From NCBI GenBank assembly GCA_016025055.1, contig CP065590.1, forward strand, positions 1,426,001 to 1,490,000: a stretch of DNA of 64,000 nucleotides, in the 5' to 3' direction. The notes under the pieces are model-generated. The model saw nothing but the letters and a program-made list of their open reading frames with translations. It did no database searches and was not told where the DNA came from. Below, in pieces: positions 29,810 to 38,827 of the stretch. A program made the translations under genes and the position numbers. The stretch's first letter is position 1. Each line of letters starts with the position of its first letter. This DNA comes from Chryseobacterium indologenes (GTDB lineage Bacteria > Bacteroidota > Bacteroidia > Flavobacteriales > Weeksellaceae).

Positions 29810-30805
29810 TTATCTTTGAATTTTGAAAGTCGCTGCAGGTGGAGGGGTCTGAAGTGCCGCACTATCCCTCTGCATCTGCTTTGCCTGCTTTTCATTACTG
29901 ATCTGATCTTTAACCTGCTGCTCACTTTTTGTCTTATCAGCCATTTTTGCAGCTTCCTTTTTTTGCTTTTCTGTTAAGGCTGCAATTCTGGCTTCAGTTT
30001 GTTTCTTAACGACAACGAAATCTTTCTTTTCTTTTTCCAGCTTTGCTCTTAAATCGGCAGCTGTTTTCGAATATTCTGTATTAGGAAGCTCTTTCTCTAC
30101 CAATTTAGCATACGTAAGTGCACTTTCAATACGCTCATCCTTAAGACTATAGACAGATCTTACAGCCAATTCGTAACGGGCTTTCATGATATAGTCATAA
30201 ATTTTCGGACGAAGTTTTGTACTTGGAAAATCCTCCAATACGTTTTCTAAAGCTACGCTGGCTGCTTTGTACTCACCCATTTTAAAATATTGACGGCCAT
30301 TTTCATACGCCTTAAATTCTAATTTATAAGACAATTCGTCAATCAGCTGGGTAATATTCTTAGACCTTTCAGAGTTTGGATAATTGGTCAGGAAGTCCTG
30401 AAGCTCGTTAATAGCCAATTCTGTACTGGTTTGGTCCAGGTTATAATCCATAGATCCTTCATAATAACAAAGTGCCGACATATAGGCCGCCTCCTCTGCT
30501 CTGGGATCTTTTGGAAAATTGACTGCAAAATTTTTAAATTGGTGCCCTGCCAGCTTATAACTCTTATCATAATAATTGGCATAGGCGGTATTGAATCCTA
30601 CATTAGGGAAATCATCCGTTCCTGCAACAAGATTGGCAAGCCTGTCGTAAAGAGCCAATGCATTTTTCCAATTTTTCTTGGCAAAGTTATCATTTGCCGC
30701 TTTTAAGATAAAATCTTTATCAGCACTCTTCATTGCTTTTTCCTGGCGACTAACACATGAAGCAACCACTGCTACAGCAAAAAGACCTAAAATATATTTT
30801 TTCAT
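29810..30805 (-). CDS. bamD: Outer membrane assembly lipoprotein BamD
   Basis: A 331-residue lipoprotein of the BAM complex, which inserts beta-barrel proteins into the outer membrane. The lipobox is VAVVASCVSRQ (Cys17). TPR-like helices cover residues 30-260: WKNALALYDRLANL, GHQFKNFAVNFPKDPRAEEA, ELQDFLTNYPNSERS and VLEDFPSTKLRPKIYDY. The tail (260-331) is a long charged helix with EKQKKEAAKMADK, longer than in proteobacteria but usual here. It heads the rpoZ-coaBC-porD-recN series and has a -7 box at 30854-30861. Confidence 0.92.
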   Translation of the reverse strand: MKKYILGLFAVAVVASCVSRQEKAMKSADKDFILKAANDNFAKKNWKNALALYDRLANLVAGTDDFPNVGFNTAYANYYDKSYKLAGHQFKNFAVNFPKDPRAEEAAYMSALCYYEGSMDYNLDQTSTELAINELQDFLTNYPNSERSKNITQLIDELSYKLEFKAYENGRQYFKMGEYKAASVALENVLEDFPSTKLRPKIYDYIMKARYELAVRSVYSLKDERIESALTYAKLVEKELPNTEYSKTAADLRAKLEKEKKDFVVVKKQTEARIAALTEKQKKEAAKMADKTKSEQQVKDQISNEKQAKQMQRDSAALQTPPPAATFKIQR

Positions 30806-30853
30806 ATAAAAAATTCAACAGTTTTCGGATTATACAGCCGATTTACTAATTTG

Positions 30854-30861
30854 CAAAAATA
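30854..30861 (-). promoter_or_regulatory. -7 promoter box of the bamD operon
   Basis: TATTTTTG on the reverse strand, 49 nt before the bamD start; -33 element unclear. Confidence 0.45.
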
Positions 30862-30907
30862 TAACTTTTTTGTCAATAGATTTTTTTTATGAATATTTAA
30901 CGTAATT

Positions 30908-31537
30908 TTAGTCTGCAGCGTATCCTAAAATCGCAAAAACACTTAATAAAAGATTCATTCTCACTTTTTTCTCAGCTTCTTTTGTATAAGTTTCTTCGTT
31001 TTTACTGGGCACATAAAGTTCATAAAAGTTTTTATTCCTGATCACAAATAAAGTAGACCCGATGATCATGGTAAGGATATCTTCAGGTTTTGGGGTAAAG
31101 GTAAAGACTCCTGAGGCCACTCCTTTTTTAATCACCTCATCCAATTTTTTTACAAACAGCTGATAGAAATCTAAAAGCTCATCTTTTAAATTTTCTGTGT
31201 GACGCAGCTCCTGGGTGACAAATCCATGGAAATAGTTGTATTTAAACAATTGGGACACGATATACTTGATCATCTCACGCATCTGCATTTCCGGTTTACC
31301 ATCTTTGATTGTATCGGCAAATTCAGAAAAATTTTCTCTGGTTTTCAGTACCCGATACTGATAGAGGTAAGACATCATTTTTTCCTTTGAGCCAAAGTAA
31401 TAGGAAATCATCGCGACGTTGATATTGGCCTTTGAGCAGATATCTCTTACAGAAGTTCCTTCATACCCTTTTTTAGCAATAAGTTCTTCGGCAATATCGA
31501 GTATGTGAATCTGTTTTTCTGTAAATTTTTTTTTCAT
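30908..31537 (-). CDS. TetR/AcrR-family transcriptional regulator
   Basis: A 209-residue repressor-type protein. The N-terminal DNA-binding domain is classic: ILDIAEELIAKKGYEGTSVR, DICSKANINVAMISYYFGSK and EKMMSYLY. The C-terminal ligand domain (60-209) is helical and does not tell the ligand. It is divergent from tatD. A perfect TAAAC-N4-GTTTA palindrome lies 44 nt before its start and a 13/14 match is found before the MBL-rhodanese operon at 49.8 kb, so it may control itself, tatD-tcdA-rnpA and that operon; this regulon is inference. Confidence 0.92.
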   Translation of the reverse strand: MKKKFTEKQIHILDIAEELIAKKGYEGTSVRDICSKANINVAMISYYFGSKEKMMSYLYQYRVLKTRENFSEFADTIKDGKPEMQMREMIKYIVSQLFKYNYFHGFVTQELRHTENLKDELLDFYQLFVKKLDEVIKKGVASGVFTFTPKPEDILTMIIGSTLFVIRNKNFYELYVPSKNEETYTKEAEKKVRMNLLLSVFAILGYAAD

Positions 31538-31580
31538 AAAGTGCAGTTTGAGTAAAGTTAAGAAATTTTTAACACATTTA

Positions 31581-31594
31581 TAAACGTATGTTTA
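31581..31594. promoter_or_regulatory. Palindrome, probable TetR operator (site 1)
   Basis: TAAAC-GTAT-GTTTA in the tetR-tatD gap. Its reverse complement differs from the site at 49745-49758 at only one central base. Confidence 0.6.
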
Positions 31595-31622
31595 ATAATT
31601 TTCTATTAACTGCAAATAATAT

Positions 31623-31630
31623 TATTTTTG
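31623..31630 (+). promoter_or_regulatory. -7 promoter box of tatD operon
   Basis: TATTTTTG right before ATG 31634, implying an almost leaderless mRNA. Confidence 0.45.
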
Positions 31631-31633
31631 AAA

Positions 31634-32257
31634 ATGGAGTTTTTTGATTTTCACCACCATAAAAATTATGTCAGAGACGGAATTTACAATTTAAACATTG
31701 GGGAAATACCGCCGGATATACCATATTCCATAGGCATTCATCCTAATGATATTGATATTCGCCATAAAGAACAGCAGGTTGACTGGCTGAGAACTACCAT
31801 GTTTGAAAATTGTTTTGCGATAGGTGAATGCGGCTTAGATTCATTGGTTCCTATTGATCAGAAAATACAGGAAGATTTTTTTTTACAGCAAATAAAAATT
31901 TCCAATGAAGTAAAAAAACCGCTTATCATACATTGTGTGAGAAAATTTTATGAAGTCATTTCTTTCAAAAAGAAGGCTGAACAAGCCATGGTGATACATG
32001 GTTTTAAAAAAAAGACAAATTGCAGAAGATCTTCTCGCTCATAATTTTTACCTGAGTTTTGGAAAAGCTGTTTTGTATAATCTATCTTTGCAGGATATTT
32101 TAAAAAACACTCCAACGGAAAAAATCTTTTTGAAACTGACAATGAAGATTTTAAAATCGAAGAATTGTACCGGAAAGTTTCTGAACTGAAAGGAATTTCT
32201 TTGGAACAACTCAATAAGCAAATTGTAGAAAACTTACATACGATAACAAATGGATAA
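31634..32257 (+). CDS. TatD-family hydrolase (two compensating frameshifts)
   Basis: A metal-dependent hydrolase of the TatD DNase family. Visible: FDFHHHKNY at the N-terminus (the HxH metal site), YSIGIHPNDI, FAIGECGLD and KPLIIHCVRKFYEV. The frame is lost at an A8 run (32006-32013, one A too many) and regained at a T5 run (32127-32131, one T too few). In between a second frame reads KRQIAEDLLAHNFYLSFGKA; after the second run a third frame reads ETDNEDFKIEELYRKVSE. Repaired length is 207 residues, somewhat short for TatD. The end overlaps tcdA by 8 nt. In-frame TTG 31628 lies inside the -7 box and is rejected. Confidence 0.82.
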
Positions 32258-32975
32258 ATACTGGCTGGAAAGAACGGAGCTATTGGTAAAGGAGAAAGGA
32301 TTGGAAAAGCTTAAAAAAGCCAACGTCCTGGTTGTAGGACTGGGTGGTGTAGGGTCTTTTGCCGCTGAATTCCTTGCCAGGGCCGGAGTCGGGAATATGA
32401 CGATCGTAGATGGGGATACCGTAGATATTACGAACATCAACAGGCAGCTTCCTGCATTGCATTCCACAGTGGGGAAGCATAAAGTGGAAGTGGTAGCAGA
32501 AAGGCTTCTCGATATCAATCCGCAGCTTAACCTTATCAAAATCAATGAGTTTCTTAATCCTGAAAGAATGGATGAAGTGCTGGATTCAGAAAAGTTTACT
32601 TATATTCTGGATTGTATCGACAGTGTTACACCTAAAGTCTGCCTGATGAAAGCAGCAAGAAGGAGAAAAATCAAAATTGTAAGCTCAATGGGAGCAGGTG
32701 GGAAGGTTGATCCAAGTAAAGTTGTGGTAAGAGACATCAGTAAAACTCATAATTGCTTCCTTGCGAGACAGGCGAGAAAACGATTAAAGAAGGAAAAAAT
32801 AAATAAGGGAATAAGATGTGTATTCTCCACGGAGATTCAGAACGAAGAAAGCCTGAAAATGACCGACGGAACAAACTACAAAAGGTCTTTCTACGGAACC
32901 ATCAGCTATATTCCTGCTATTTTCGGGCTGTATGCTGCTGCTGAAGTAATTAATTATTTAGTGAAAAAAGACTAA
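32250..32975 (+). CDS. tcdA: tRNA threonylcarbamoyladenosine dehydratase
   Basis: An E1-like ThiF-family enzyme that uses ATP to cyclise t6A37 of ANN-decoding tRNAs into ct6A. Rossmann motif VLVVGLGGVGSFAAEFLARA (residues 26-45), INRQLPALHSTVGKHK with the conserved Arg and Lys of ATP binding, and the segment SSMGAGGKVDPSKVVVRDIS typical of TcdA/CsdL. 241 residues. It overlaps tatD by 8 nt at the start and rnpA by 1 nt (TAATG) at the end, so all three are translationally linked. Confidence 0.92.
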   Translation: MDKYWLERTELLVKEKGLEKLKKANVLVVGLGGVGSFAAEFLARAGVGNMTIVDGDTVDITNINRQLPALHSTVGKHKVEVVAERLLDINPQLNLIKINEFLNPERMDEVLDSEKFTYILDCIDSVTPKVCLMKAARRRKIKIVSSMGAGGKVDPSKVVVRDISKTHNCFLARQARKRLKKEKINKGIRCVFSTEIQNEESLKMTDGTNYKRSFYGTISYIPAIFGLYAAAEVINYLVKKD

Positions 32976-33346
32976 TGCAGAATTTTAAATATCCAGTCGC
33001 CGAAAAACTCAAAAAAAAGATCGAGATCGGTTTACTTTTCGAAAAAGGTAAATGGCGAACCTCCGGAAATCTGAGAATAATTGTTCTGAAAGACAAACCG
33101 GCACTTCCCGTAGAAGATGGCAAATTTGGAGTTTCTGTTTCGAAAAGATACTTTAAGAAGGCCGTTCACAGAAATCGTGTAAAAAGGCTTCTCAGAGAAT
33201 GCTACCGACTGCATAAAGATATATACCGGGAAGCTTTCGGTGAAAAAACGCTGGCCATGTTATTCTGGGTTTCTGCAGAGATGCCTGAAAAGTTTCAGGA
33301 TGTGGAAGCACAGTTTTTAAAGCTTTGTGAAGCACAAAAGAAATAA
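32975..33346 (+). CDS. rnpA: Ribonuclease P protein component
   Basis: Binds the RNase P RNA and the tRNA 5' leader and aids 5' processing. The 123 residues have the family core FGVSVSKRYFKKAVHRNRVK (51-70), with the RNR-type motif, and RLLRECYRLHKD. It is next to tcdA by a one-base overlap instead of beside rpmH and yidC, the common place in other phyla. A terminator follows. Confidence 0.95.
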   Translation: MQNFKYPVAEKLKKKIEIGLLFEKGKWRTSGNLRIIVLKDKPALPVEDGKFGVSVSKRYFKKAVHRNRVKRLLRECYRLHKDIYREAFGEKTLAMLFWVSAEMPEKFQDVEAQFLKLCEAQKK

Positions 33347-33369
33347 TCATTTTTAGTACAATATTGACC

Positions 33370-33398
33370 TACCTGCTGTTTTTACGGCAGGTTTTTTT
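33370..33398 (+). terminator. Terminator of the tatD-tcdA-rnpA operon
   Basis: ACCTGC pairs with GCAGGT, followed by a run of seven T. Confidence 0.75.
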
Positions 33399-33599
33399 GT
33401 AATGTAATTTCCTTTAATATGGCTTACATAAAATGTATAGATTTCCAAACCTGGTATTATTTGGTATCTTTTTAGCCAGAAGACAGGGTACGTCACCTAT
33501 TGTCCTGATCGCGGTATTCTTACGTTATCTTTTCTTTTGCGCATTGTATATCACTTACTTTTTGTAATTTTAAGGAAAACAATAAATCTGAAAATTAAT

Positions 33600-34211
33600 A
33601 TGTTAGACAATATTCCCTATTTTTCGTATATCATCAGTGCCTTTATAGGTATCGGATTGGCGGCTGCTACAGGTTTCAGAGTCTTCCTCCCTATGTTCAT
33701 CGTCAGTCTTGCATCTTACTTTTACTGGATTCCGATGAATCAGGAATTTGAGTGGCTTGCAGGGTTACCAACCCTTATCACCACAGGAATTGCCACGGTA
33801 GCAGAGATTCTGGCATATTATATTCCTTTTATAGATCATTTACTGGATACTATTTCCATTCCTTTGGCAACTGTAGCAGGCTCTCTGTTATTTGCCAGTC
33901 AATTTGCAGAACTGGGAACCTTTCCACAATGGGCATTGGCATTAATTGCCGGGGGAGGAACTGCTGCAACCATCAGTTCGGGATTTGCCGGGATACGGGC
34001 CGCATCTACTGCAACGACGGGAGGGCTTGGAAATTCTGTAGTAGGAACCACTGAAACGGCGGGGGCAGGAATTATGTCTGTTCTGGCGATGGTGATGCCC
34101 GTTATAGCAGCTGTTTTTGCTATAATTCTATTAATTTTCGTCATTGTTTACGGACGAAAAGCGTGGAGAAAATTAAGCATAAAAAGAAAATCACTGATCC
34201 GTCATAAATAA
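33600..34211 (+). CDS. DUF4126 membrane protein
   Basis: A 203-residue inner-membrane protein of unknown function with about five hydrophobic segments. Gly- and Ala-rich loops stand out: AAATGFRVFLPMFIVSL near residue 20, GLPTLITTGIATVAEILAYY, and GGGTAATISSGFAGIRAAST near 120. This pattern fits DUF4126. I start at ATG 33600 (MLDNIPYFSYIIS), which gives a proper first helix; in-frame codons up to 63 bp upstream would sit in the promoter region. The gene stands alone and ends in a terminator shared with the convergent gene. Confidence 0.8.
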   Translation: MLDNIPYFSYIISAFIGIGLAAATGFRVFLPMFIVSLASYFYWIPMNQEFEWLAGLPTLITTGIATVAEILAYYIPFIDHLLDTISIPLATVAGSLLFASQFAELGTFPQWALALIAGGGTAATISSGFAGIRAASTATTGGLGNSVVGTTETAGAGIMSVLAMVMPVIAAVFAIILLIFVIVYGRKAWRKLSIKRKSLIRHK

Positions 34212-34243
34212 AAAAGGTGCAGTTTTATTACTACACCTTTTAT
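34210..34243. terminator. Bidirectional terminator
   Basis: AAAAAGGTG arm pairs with CACCTTTT between convergent genes. Confidence 0.65.
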
Positions 34244-34244
34244 T

Positions 34245-36245
34245 TTAGTTTTTACTTCTGAAATCTTTTATTTCCTGAATTTTAGATTCAAAATACTTCT
34301 TTTTCTCAGGATTTTTCTTAATTAATATTTCAAATGCTTTGATCGCTTTTGTGTAAAGCTTTTGCTCAAAATACAGATTAGCCAGTGTCTCGGTCATCAA
34401 ATGTGAAATATCATCATTTTTTTCTTTAACAACGTATGAGCTTTCTTCTTTTAACTGACTGATTCTTGGATTATTTTCGATGAATGTTTCGATCGCTTTT
34501 TCCTTGATGACTTCTTTTTCCTTTTCAATTTCATCGGTTCTGCCAATCTTCAGCCAGCTTTGCCATGTATTGATAAAACCAGGAACATTACTATCAACAG
34601 GAGAGGTGGTATTTTTCATAGTTACTTCCTGCTCTTTTTCATTTTCTGCAGCTTTTTCTTCACGTTCCTTCTTCTTCTCTTCAACGTTTAACGTTGAAAT
34701 ATCTGTACTAAAGAATGAAACGTTCATCACCGGTGCTTCCTCTTTTATACTTTCTGTATCGGAATTTTGTTTACTTTCTGCACTACTTTCCGGTTTCATC
34801 TCCGGAGCATCGGTTATTTCCTGGGACGCCGGAGCTTCATGGGAAAGCTTTACATCAGCAACAGTCACTTCAGGTGTTTCTTCTGCTTGTTTTTCAGGAT
34901 GGGAAGGAGCTTCTTTTACCGGTGAAGCTTTTTCTACAGGAGCTGGAGTTTCCGTCTTTTTATGAATTAATGAATCAGGCATATTAGATTCTACATGCAT
35001 CGGTCTCCAACCGGTTGACACTTCAGGTTCAACCTTTGCCGGCTCTTCTGCCACTTCCGGCATAACTTCTTCCGGAGATGCCTGCAATTCATTATTTACT
35101 TCTTCTTCAGGTTCAGATGGCGGTTCTTCGGTCTTTGGAGCTTCTTCTTTCTCTGTAGACCAAAAATGGAAACTTTGGGTATCTGCAAAACTGATTTCAT
35201 GATCTTCAACTAATTCAGGATCTGCCTTTTCTTCCAGAGAAACGGATTTAGTTTCTTTCATTTTTTTCTCAACTTCTTCAATCAGACGTCTCATTTCGTC
35301 TTCATGTTTATTGATATTCTGCTGAGAAATATCGGCAAAGCCAGTAGTTTCTTCGGTGTTGACCTGTATTTTAACGTCAGGCATAAATTCCTCCGTTTTA
35401 TGAAAACTCAGCTCATCATCGGATTCTTCAGCTTCCTGTTTCTGATCAACAGGTGAGAAGTCTTTATTTTCAGCAGTGGTTTCAGGTTCTACAACTTCTT
35501 CAACTCCAGTTTCTTCAGTATTTGTTTCAGGTAATAAAGATTCTGTTTCGTGAAAACTTACATTCTCTTCATTATTGATTTTTTCTTCCTCTTCTCCTGT
35601 AGAAATCTGATCTTCATTGACAATAGTTTCAGCGCTGAAATCTTCCCCGGCAGCCTCTTCAATTTTCTGTTGACTGTCTTCTTCTAAAGGTTTTTCTGCT
35701 GCAGGTTCTGATTTCTGGGTTACCAGTGTTCCAGATTCCAGGGTAGATTCAATATCTATGGTGTCAGTATTTTTATCATCAAGGAAATTTTCTTCCCCTT
35801 CAAATAGAATTCTGTTACGTTCGCCGTTCACATAGATGTGTTCTGCTTTATTCAGCGTTGGTACTATACACTGTTCTTCTTTTACTTCTTCAACAGGCGC
35901 AGATTCCTGTCTTTTAATAGGGAATCCTTTATAATAAGGATGTTTGGCAGGTTTATCATCTGCTTTAACAGGTTGTTTCTCCGCTACGGGCTCAGCTGGT
36001 TTGGGTTCTTGTGTGATTTTACCGTTGATCAGCTGATAAAGAATCTTTTTATCTGTAGTGTACGCAGCCGTTGTAGAAAGTTCCTTCTGATAATTTTCTT
36101 TTTCGTACAGATGAACTCCATACAGATGAAGTGCCCTGATATTTTGAATATAAGGAAAAGCATGAATTTCTTCTTTCAAAAGACCAAGATCTTCCGACTG
36201 AATATTTTTCGGATTTTTTATTAACTCTAATACTCTGGGATTCAT
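34245..36245 (-). CDS. Acidic repeat-rich protein with C-terminal TPR
   Basis: A 666-residue protein of unknown function. Residues 1-75 are helical (ALHLYGVHLYEKENYQKEL); residues 80-560 are low-complexity, very rich in Glu, Pro, Ser and Thr, and probably disordered. A short motif recurs: NVSFHETESLLPET, ELSFHKTEEFMPDV, EISFADTQSFHFWS and NVSFFSTDIS. Residues 610-660 form a tetratricopeptide-type helix pair (TLANLYFEQKLYTKAIKAFE). It overlaps no gene and lies 1 bp after lptE on the same strand, so it may be the last gene of that operon. There is no signal peptide; it is probably cytoplasmic and could be a scaffold. Confidence 0.8.
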   Translation of the reverse strand: MNPRVLELIKNPKNIQSEDLGLLKEEIHAFPYIQNIRALHLYGVHLYEKENYQKELSTTAAYTTDKKILYQLINGKITQEPKPAEPVAEKQPVKADDKPAKHPYYKGFPIKRQESAPVEEVKEEQCIVPTLNKAEHIYVNGERNRILFEGEENFLDDKNTDTIDIESTLESGTLVTQKSEPAAEKPLEEDSQQKIEEAAGEDFSAETIVNEDQISTGEEEEKINNEENVSFHETESLLPETNTEETGVEEVVEPETTAENKDFSPVDQKQEAEESDDELSFHKTEEFMPDVKIQVNTEETTGFADISQQNINKHEDEMRRLIEEVEKKMKETKSVSLEEKADPELVEDHEISFADTQSFHFWSTEKEEAPKTEEPPSEPEEEVNNELQASPEEVMPEVAEEPAKVEPEVSTGWRPMHVESNMPDSLIHKKTETPAPVEKASPVKEAPSHPEKQAEETPEVTVADVKLSHEAPASQEITDAPEMKPESSAESKQNSDTESIKEEAPVMNVSFFSTDISTLNVEEKKKEREEKAAENEKEQEVTMKNTTSPVDSNVPGFINTWQSWLKIGRTDEIEKEKEVIKEKAIETFIENNPRISQLKEESSYVVKEKNDDISHLMTETLANLYFEQKLYTKAIKAFEILIKKNPEKKKYFESKIQEIKDFRSKN

Positions 36246-36246
36246 C

Positions 36247-36798
36247 TTACCAATTCGCTACAATATCGTTAAATATCTTATTTATAATTCTTTCGGTCAC
36301 AATCTTCACTTGGGAAGCTTCGATGTCACTTTGTGATAAGTTGCTGTTAAAAGCGGCTTCATCACTATAGGTTCTGTCAAAACTGGAATCCGGATGTATT
36401 TTATTTTCATAATGTACTTTCACCGTGATTGTCAGTTTGTTCTGAGCCTGTTGTATTACTCCTCCGGATGGATTAGTCGTTGTATTGGAGCTGATTGTGG
36501 TGGCCCCTATGGTATAATCTGTAATTTCTCCTTCGATGAGAATATCAGGATTTTCTTTCGTTCCTTTCAATGTAGTTCTCTGAAGAAATCTGTTCTGAAT
36601 ATCAGTAGAAAACTGTTGTGACAATGCAGGGTTTACAAGAGAAGCATTGTTAGGAAACTCATTGATCTGAACCGTTTTCTCATCGGTCAGTGAGGATCCT
36701 GTAAAGCTATAGCATGAATTTAAAACTCCCAGCAAAGCAAAGAGCATCACCATTACTAATGGCTGTTTCAGATTTATATTTTTTATTCTAGTATTCAT
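36247..36798 (-). CDS. lptE: LptE-family LPS assembly lipoprotein
   Basis: Outer-membrane lipoprotein that plugs LptD and helps place lipopolysaccharide on the surface. ATG 36798 (MNTRIKNINLKQPLVMVMLF) gives a signal ending in the lipobox GVLNSCYSF (Cys about 29). Then YSFTGSSLTDEKTVQINEFP, typical of the Bacteroidota LptE family, and a C-terminal EASQVKIVTERIINKIFNDIV. 183 residues. The start overlaps the end of the membrane-protein gene upstream by 11 nt. The neighbourhood (sigma-54 activator, miaB upstream) is one known from other Bacteroidota and supports the call. Confidence 0.85.
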   Translation of the reverse strand: MNTRIKNINLKQPLVMVMLFALLGVLNSCYSFTGSSLTDEKTVQINEFPNNASLVNPALSQQFSTDIQNRFLQRTTLKGTKENPDILIEGEITDYTIGATTISSNTTTNPSGGVIQQAQNKLTITVKVHYENKIHPDSSFDRTYSDEAAFNSNLSQSDIEASQVKIVTERIINKIFNDIVANW

Positions 36799-37492
36799 TT
36801 TTAGATCCGATTTCAGTAATTTCATCATGCTCGATTTGGTGGATAGCATCTTCATAAGCAAAATAATTGGCGGTATACATAAATGGCATCGTCAGAAAAA
36901 TCCCTATACCACAAGCCAGAACACCTATCTGTGATAAAAGACTCACAACCAGCGAAAACAGAAAAATAGAAAGTAAATTTCCTTTGGTCATCACCTTTGA
37001 AATATTCCAGGCTGTTTTGATATCATTCATTCCTTTTAAACTGATTAATGGAACGATGTAAAATGCCTTCAGCACAAAATAATAAATAGCCGCCACCATA
37101 ATGAATATATACGGAAAGACAAAAATCATAGCCGCAGGATTGGGATTATCCGGCTGTGACATCGCTCCTGTTAATGCCAATACAATAATCAAAGGAATAT
37201 ACAGCAATGCTATTCCTCCAAAGATAATAAGCTGAAGTATAAAATACGGCATAAAATCTTTAAAATCAAAAATATCCCCGGGACTTGCAGGTTGGTTTCT
37301 ATGGATTCTCTGAAGGTATTTATATAGATTACCCATCGCTAATACTGCACAAAAAGGAATAATGGACATAATACAGCATACCAAAAATGCTACAAAAATA
37401 TTTCCGAAATCTTTCTTTAACAGTTCAAATCCTTTATTAATGTATTCTCCGAGTTTAAAATCGACCGGTTTAGGCATTACATTTACTTTCAT
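36788..37492 (-). CDS. Multi-pass membrane protein of unknown function
   Basis: A 234-residue integral membrane protein with about five or six segments, for example NIFVAFLVCCIMSIIPFCAV, LIIFGGIALLYIPLIIVLAL, MIFVFPYIFIMVAAIYYFVL and LLSIFLFSLVVSLLSQIGVL. The N-terminal LGEYINKGFELLKKDFGNIF and the late WNISKVMTKGN resemble the glycerophosphodiester-phosphodiesterase membrane-domain type of proteins. It lies 15 bp after the sigma-54 activator gene and overlaps lptE. No enzymatic motif is visible. Confidence 0.7.
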   Translation of the reverse strand: MKVNVMPKPVDFKLGEYINKGFELLKKDFGNIFVAFLVCCIMSIIPFCAVLAMGNLYKYLQRIHRNQPASPGDIFDFKDFMPYFILQLIIFGGIALLYIPLIIVLALTGAMSQPDNPNPAAMIFVFPYIFIMVAAIYYFVLKAFYIVPLISLKGMNDIKTAWNISKVMTKGNLLSIFLFSLVVSLLSQIGVLACGIGIFLTMPFMYTANYFAYEDAIHQIEHDEITEIGSKNEY

Positions 37493-37507
37493 TATTTAGT
37501 GTTTTGT

Positions 37508-38794
37508 TTAATCTTCCAGGTTGTACTGTTTTATTTTTCTATATAAAGTTCTCTGTGAAATTCCCAGTTCGTCGGCGGCTCTGTTTCTACGTCCCTTATG
37601 CTTTTCTAACGCTTTAATAATCAAATCCTTTTCATTATTCTGAAGAGAAAGAGATTCCGGTCTGTTTTCTTCAACTTCAATATCTTCCACATCTTCATAG
37701 CTATCATCAGGATTTGAAATAATCGTTGGATTCTGCACTACCGGCTCTTCATTATTTTCAAAATAGAGCAAAGATCCTGAATTTACCTGAGGCTGGGTTT
37801 CAGGGGTATAAATTCTGTTGATCAGATTTTTCTCATGGCTGCTCAGATCTCCTGTTCCTCTGTTCTTTATCAATTCCGAAGTTAAGGATTTTAAATCATT
37901 GATATCATTTCGCATATCAAAGAGAATTTTATACATAATTTCCCTTTCACTTCCGAAATCGGTCTGTTTTGATGTATTGGGCGTATTCAAAACCATTGGA
38001 AGGTGGGTTTCCATCGGAATATACTCGGAAAGTTTTTCTGCACTGATATTCCTGTTTCTTTCCACAACGGTCATTTGCTCAACAAGATTTCTCAGTTGTC
38101 GGATATTCCCCGGGAAAGCATAATTTTCGATGTAGTGGACGGCACTGGGCTCCAGTTCCAGTTCAGGCATTCTGTATTTTTCTGCAAAGTCAATTGCAAA
38201 CTTTCTGAAGAGCAGATGAATATCTCCTTTTCTTTCCCTTAAAGGAGGCATATCAATCTGTACGGTATTCAAACGATAATATAAATCTTCCCTGAATCGT
38301 CCGTCATGAATAGCCTTCATCATATTGACATTGGTGGCGGCTACAATTCTTACGTTGGTTTTTTGAACCTGTGATGAACCCACTTTCATAAATTCACCGC
38401 TTTCCAGTACCCTTAAAAGGCGAACCTGCGTTTGTAAAGGAAGCTCACCTACCTCATCTAGAAAGATGGTTCCTCCGTCTGCGACTTCAAAATATCCCTT
38501 TCTTGTAGCTGTTGCCCCTGTAAATGCTCCTTTTTCATGTCCGAATAATTCGGAGTCTATAGTTCCTTCAGGTATAGCACCACAGTTTACGACAATATAG
38601 GGTTGGTGTTTTCTTCTTGATTCTGAATGGATAATTTTTGGAATAAACTCTTTTCCTACTCCACTTTCTCCTATTACAAGAACAGAAATATCCGTAGGCG
38701 CTACCTGAATGGCTTTTTCTAAAGCCCGGTTAAGTGCCGGGAAATTCCCGATAATTCCGAAACGATTTTTTATGCTTTGTAACTCGTTGCTCAT
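37508..38794 (-). CDS. Sigma-54-dependent transcription activator without receiver domain
   Basis: A 428-residue AAA+ enhancer-binding protein that opens sigma-54 promoters. Walker A IGESGVGKE (41-49), the sigma-54 contact loop GAFTGA (89-94), Walker B TIFLDEVGEL (109-118), the arginine-finger region and a Fis-type helix-turn-helix at the end (NRAADELGISQRTLYRKIKQ). It begins directly with the AAA+ domain, so it has no receiver or other sensor and must be controlled by other means. A flexible linker (about 260-385) sits between the AAA+ and Fis parts. It is in a run with lptE downstream and the TPR, lipoprotein and miaB genes upstream. Confidence 0.93.
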   Translation of the reverse strand: MSNELQSIKNRFGIIGNFPALNRALEKAIQVAPTDISVLVIGESGVGKEFIPKIIHSESRRKHQPYIVVNCGAIPEGTIDSELFGHEKGAFTGATATRKGYFEVADGGTIFLDEVGELPLQTQVRLLRVLESGEFMKVGSSQVQKTNVRIVAATNVNMMKAIHDGRFREDLYYRLNTVQIDMPPLRERKGDIHLLFRKFAIDFAEKYRMPELELEPSAVHYIENYAFPGNIRQLRNLVEQMTVVERNRNISAEKLSEYIPMETHLPMVLNTPNTSKQTDFGSEREIMYKILFDMRNDINDLKSLTSELIKNRGTGDLSSHEKNLINRIYTPETQPQVNSGSLLYFENNEEPVVQNPTIISNPDDSYEDVEDIEVEENRPESLSLQNNEKDLIIKALEKHKGRRNRAADELGISQRTLYRKIKQYNLED

Positions 38795-38827
38795 AAGTAA
38801 ATTTTTGATTATTGATTTAATGGTAAT

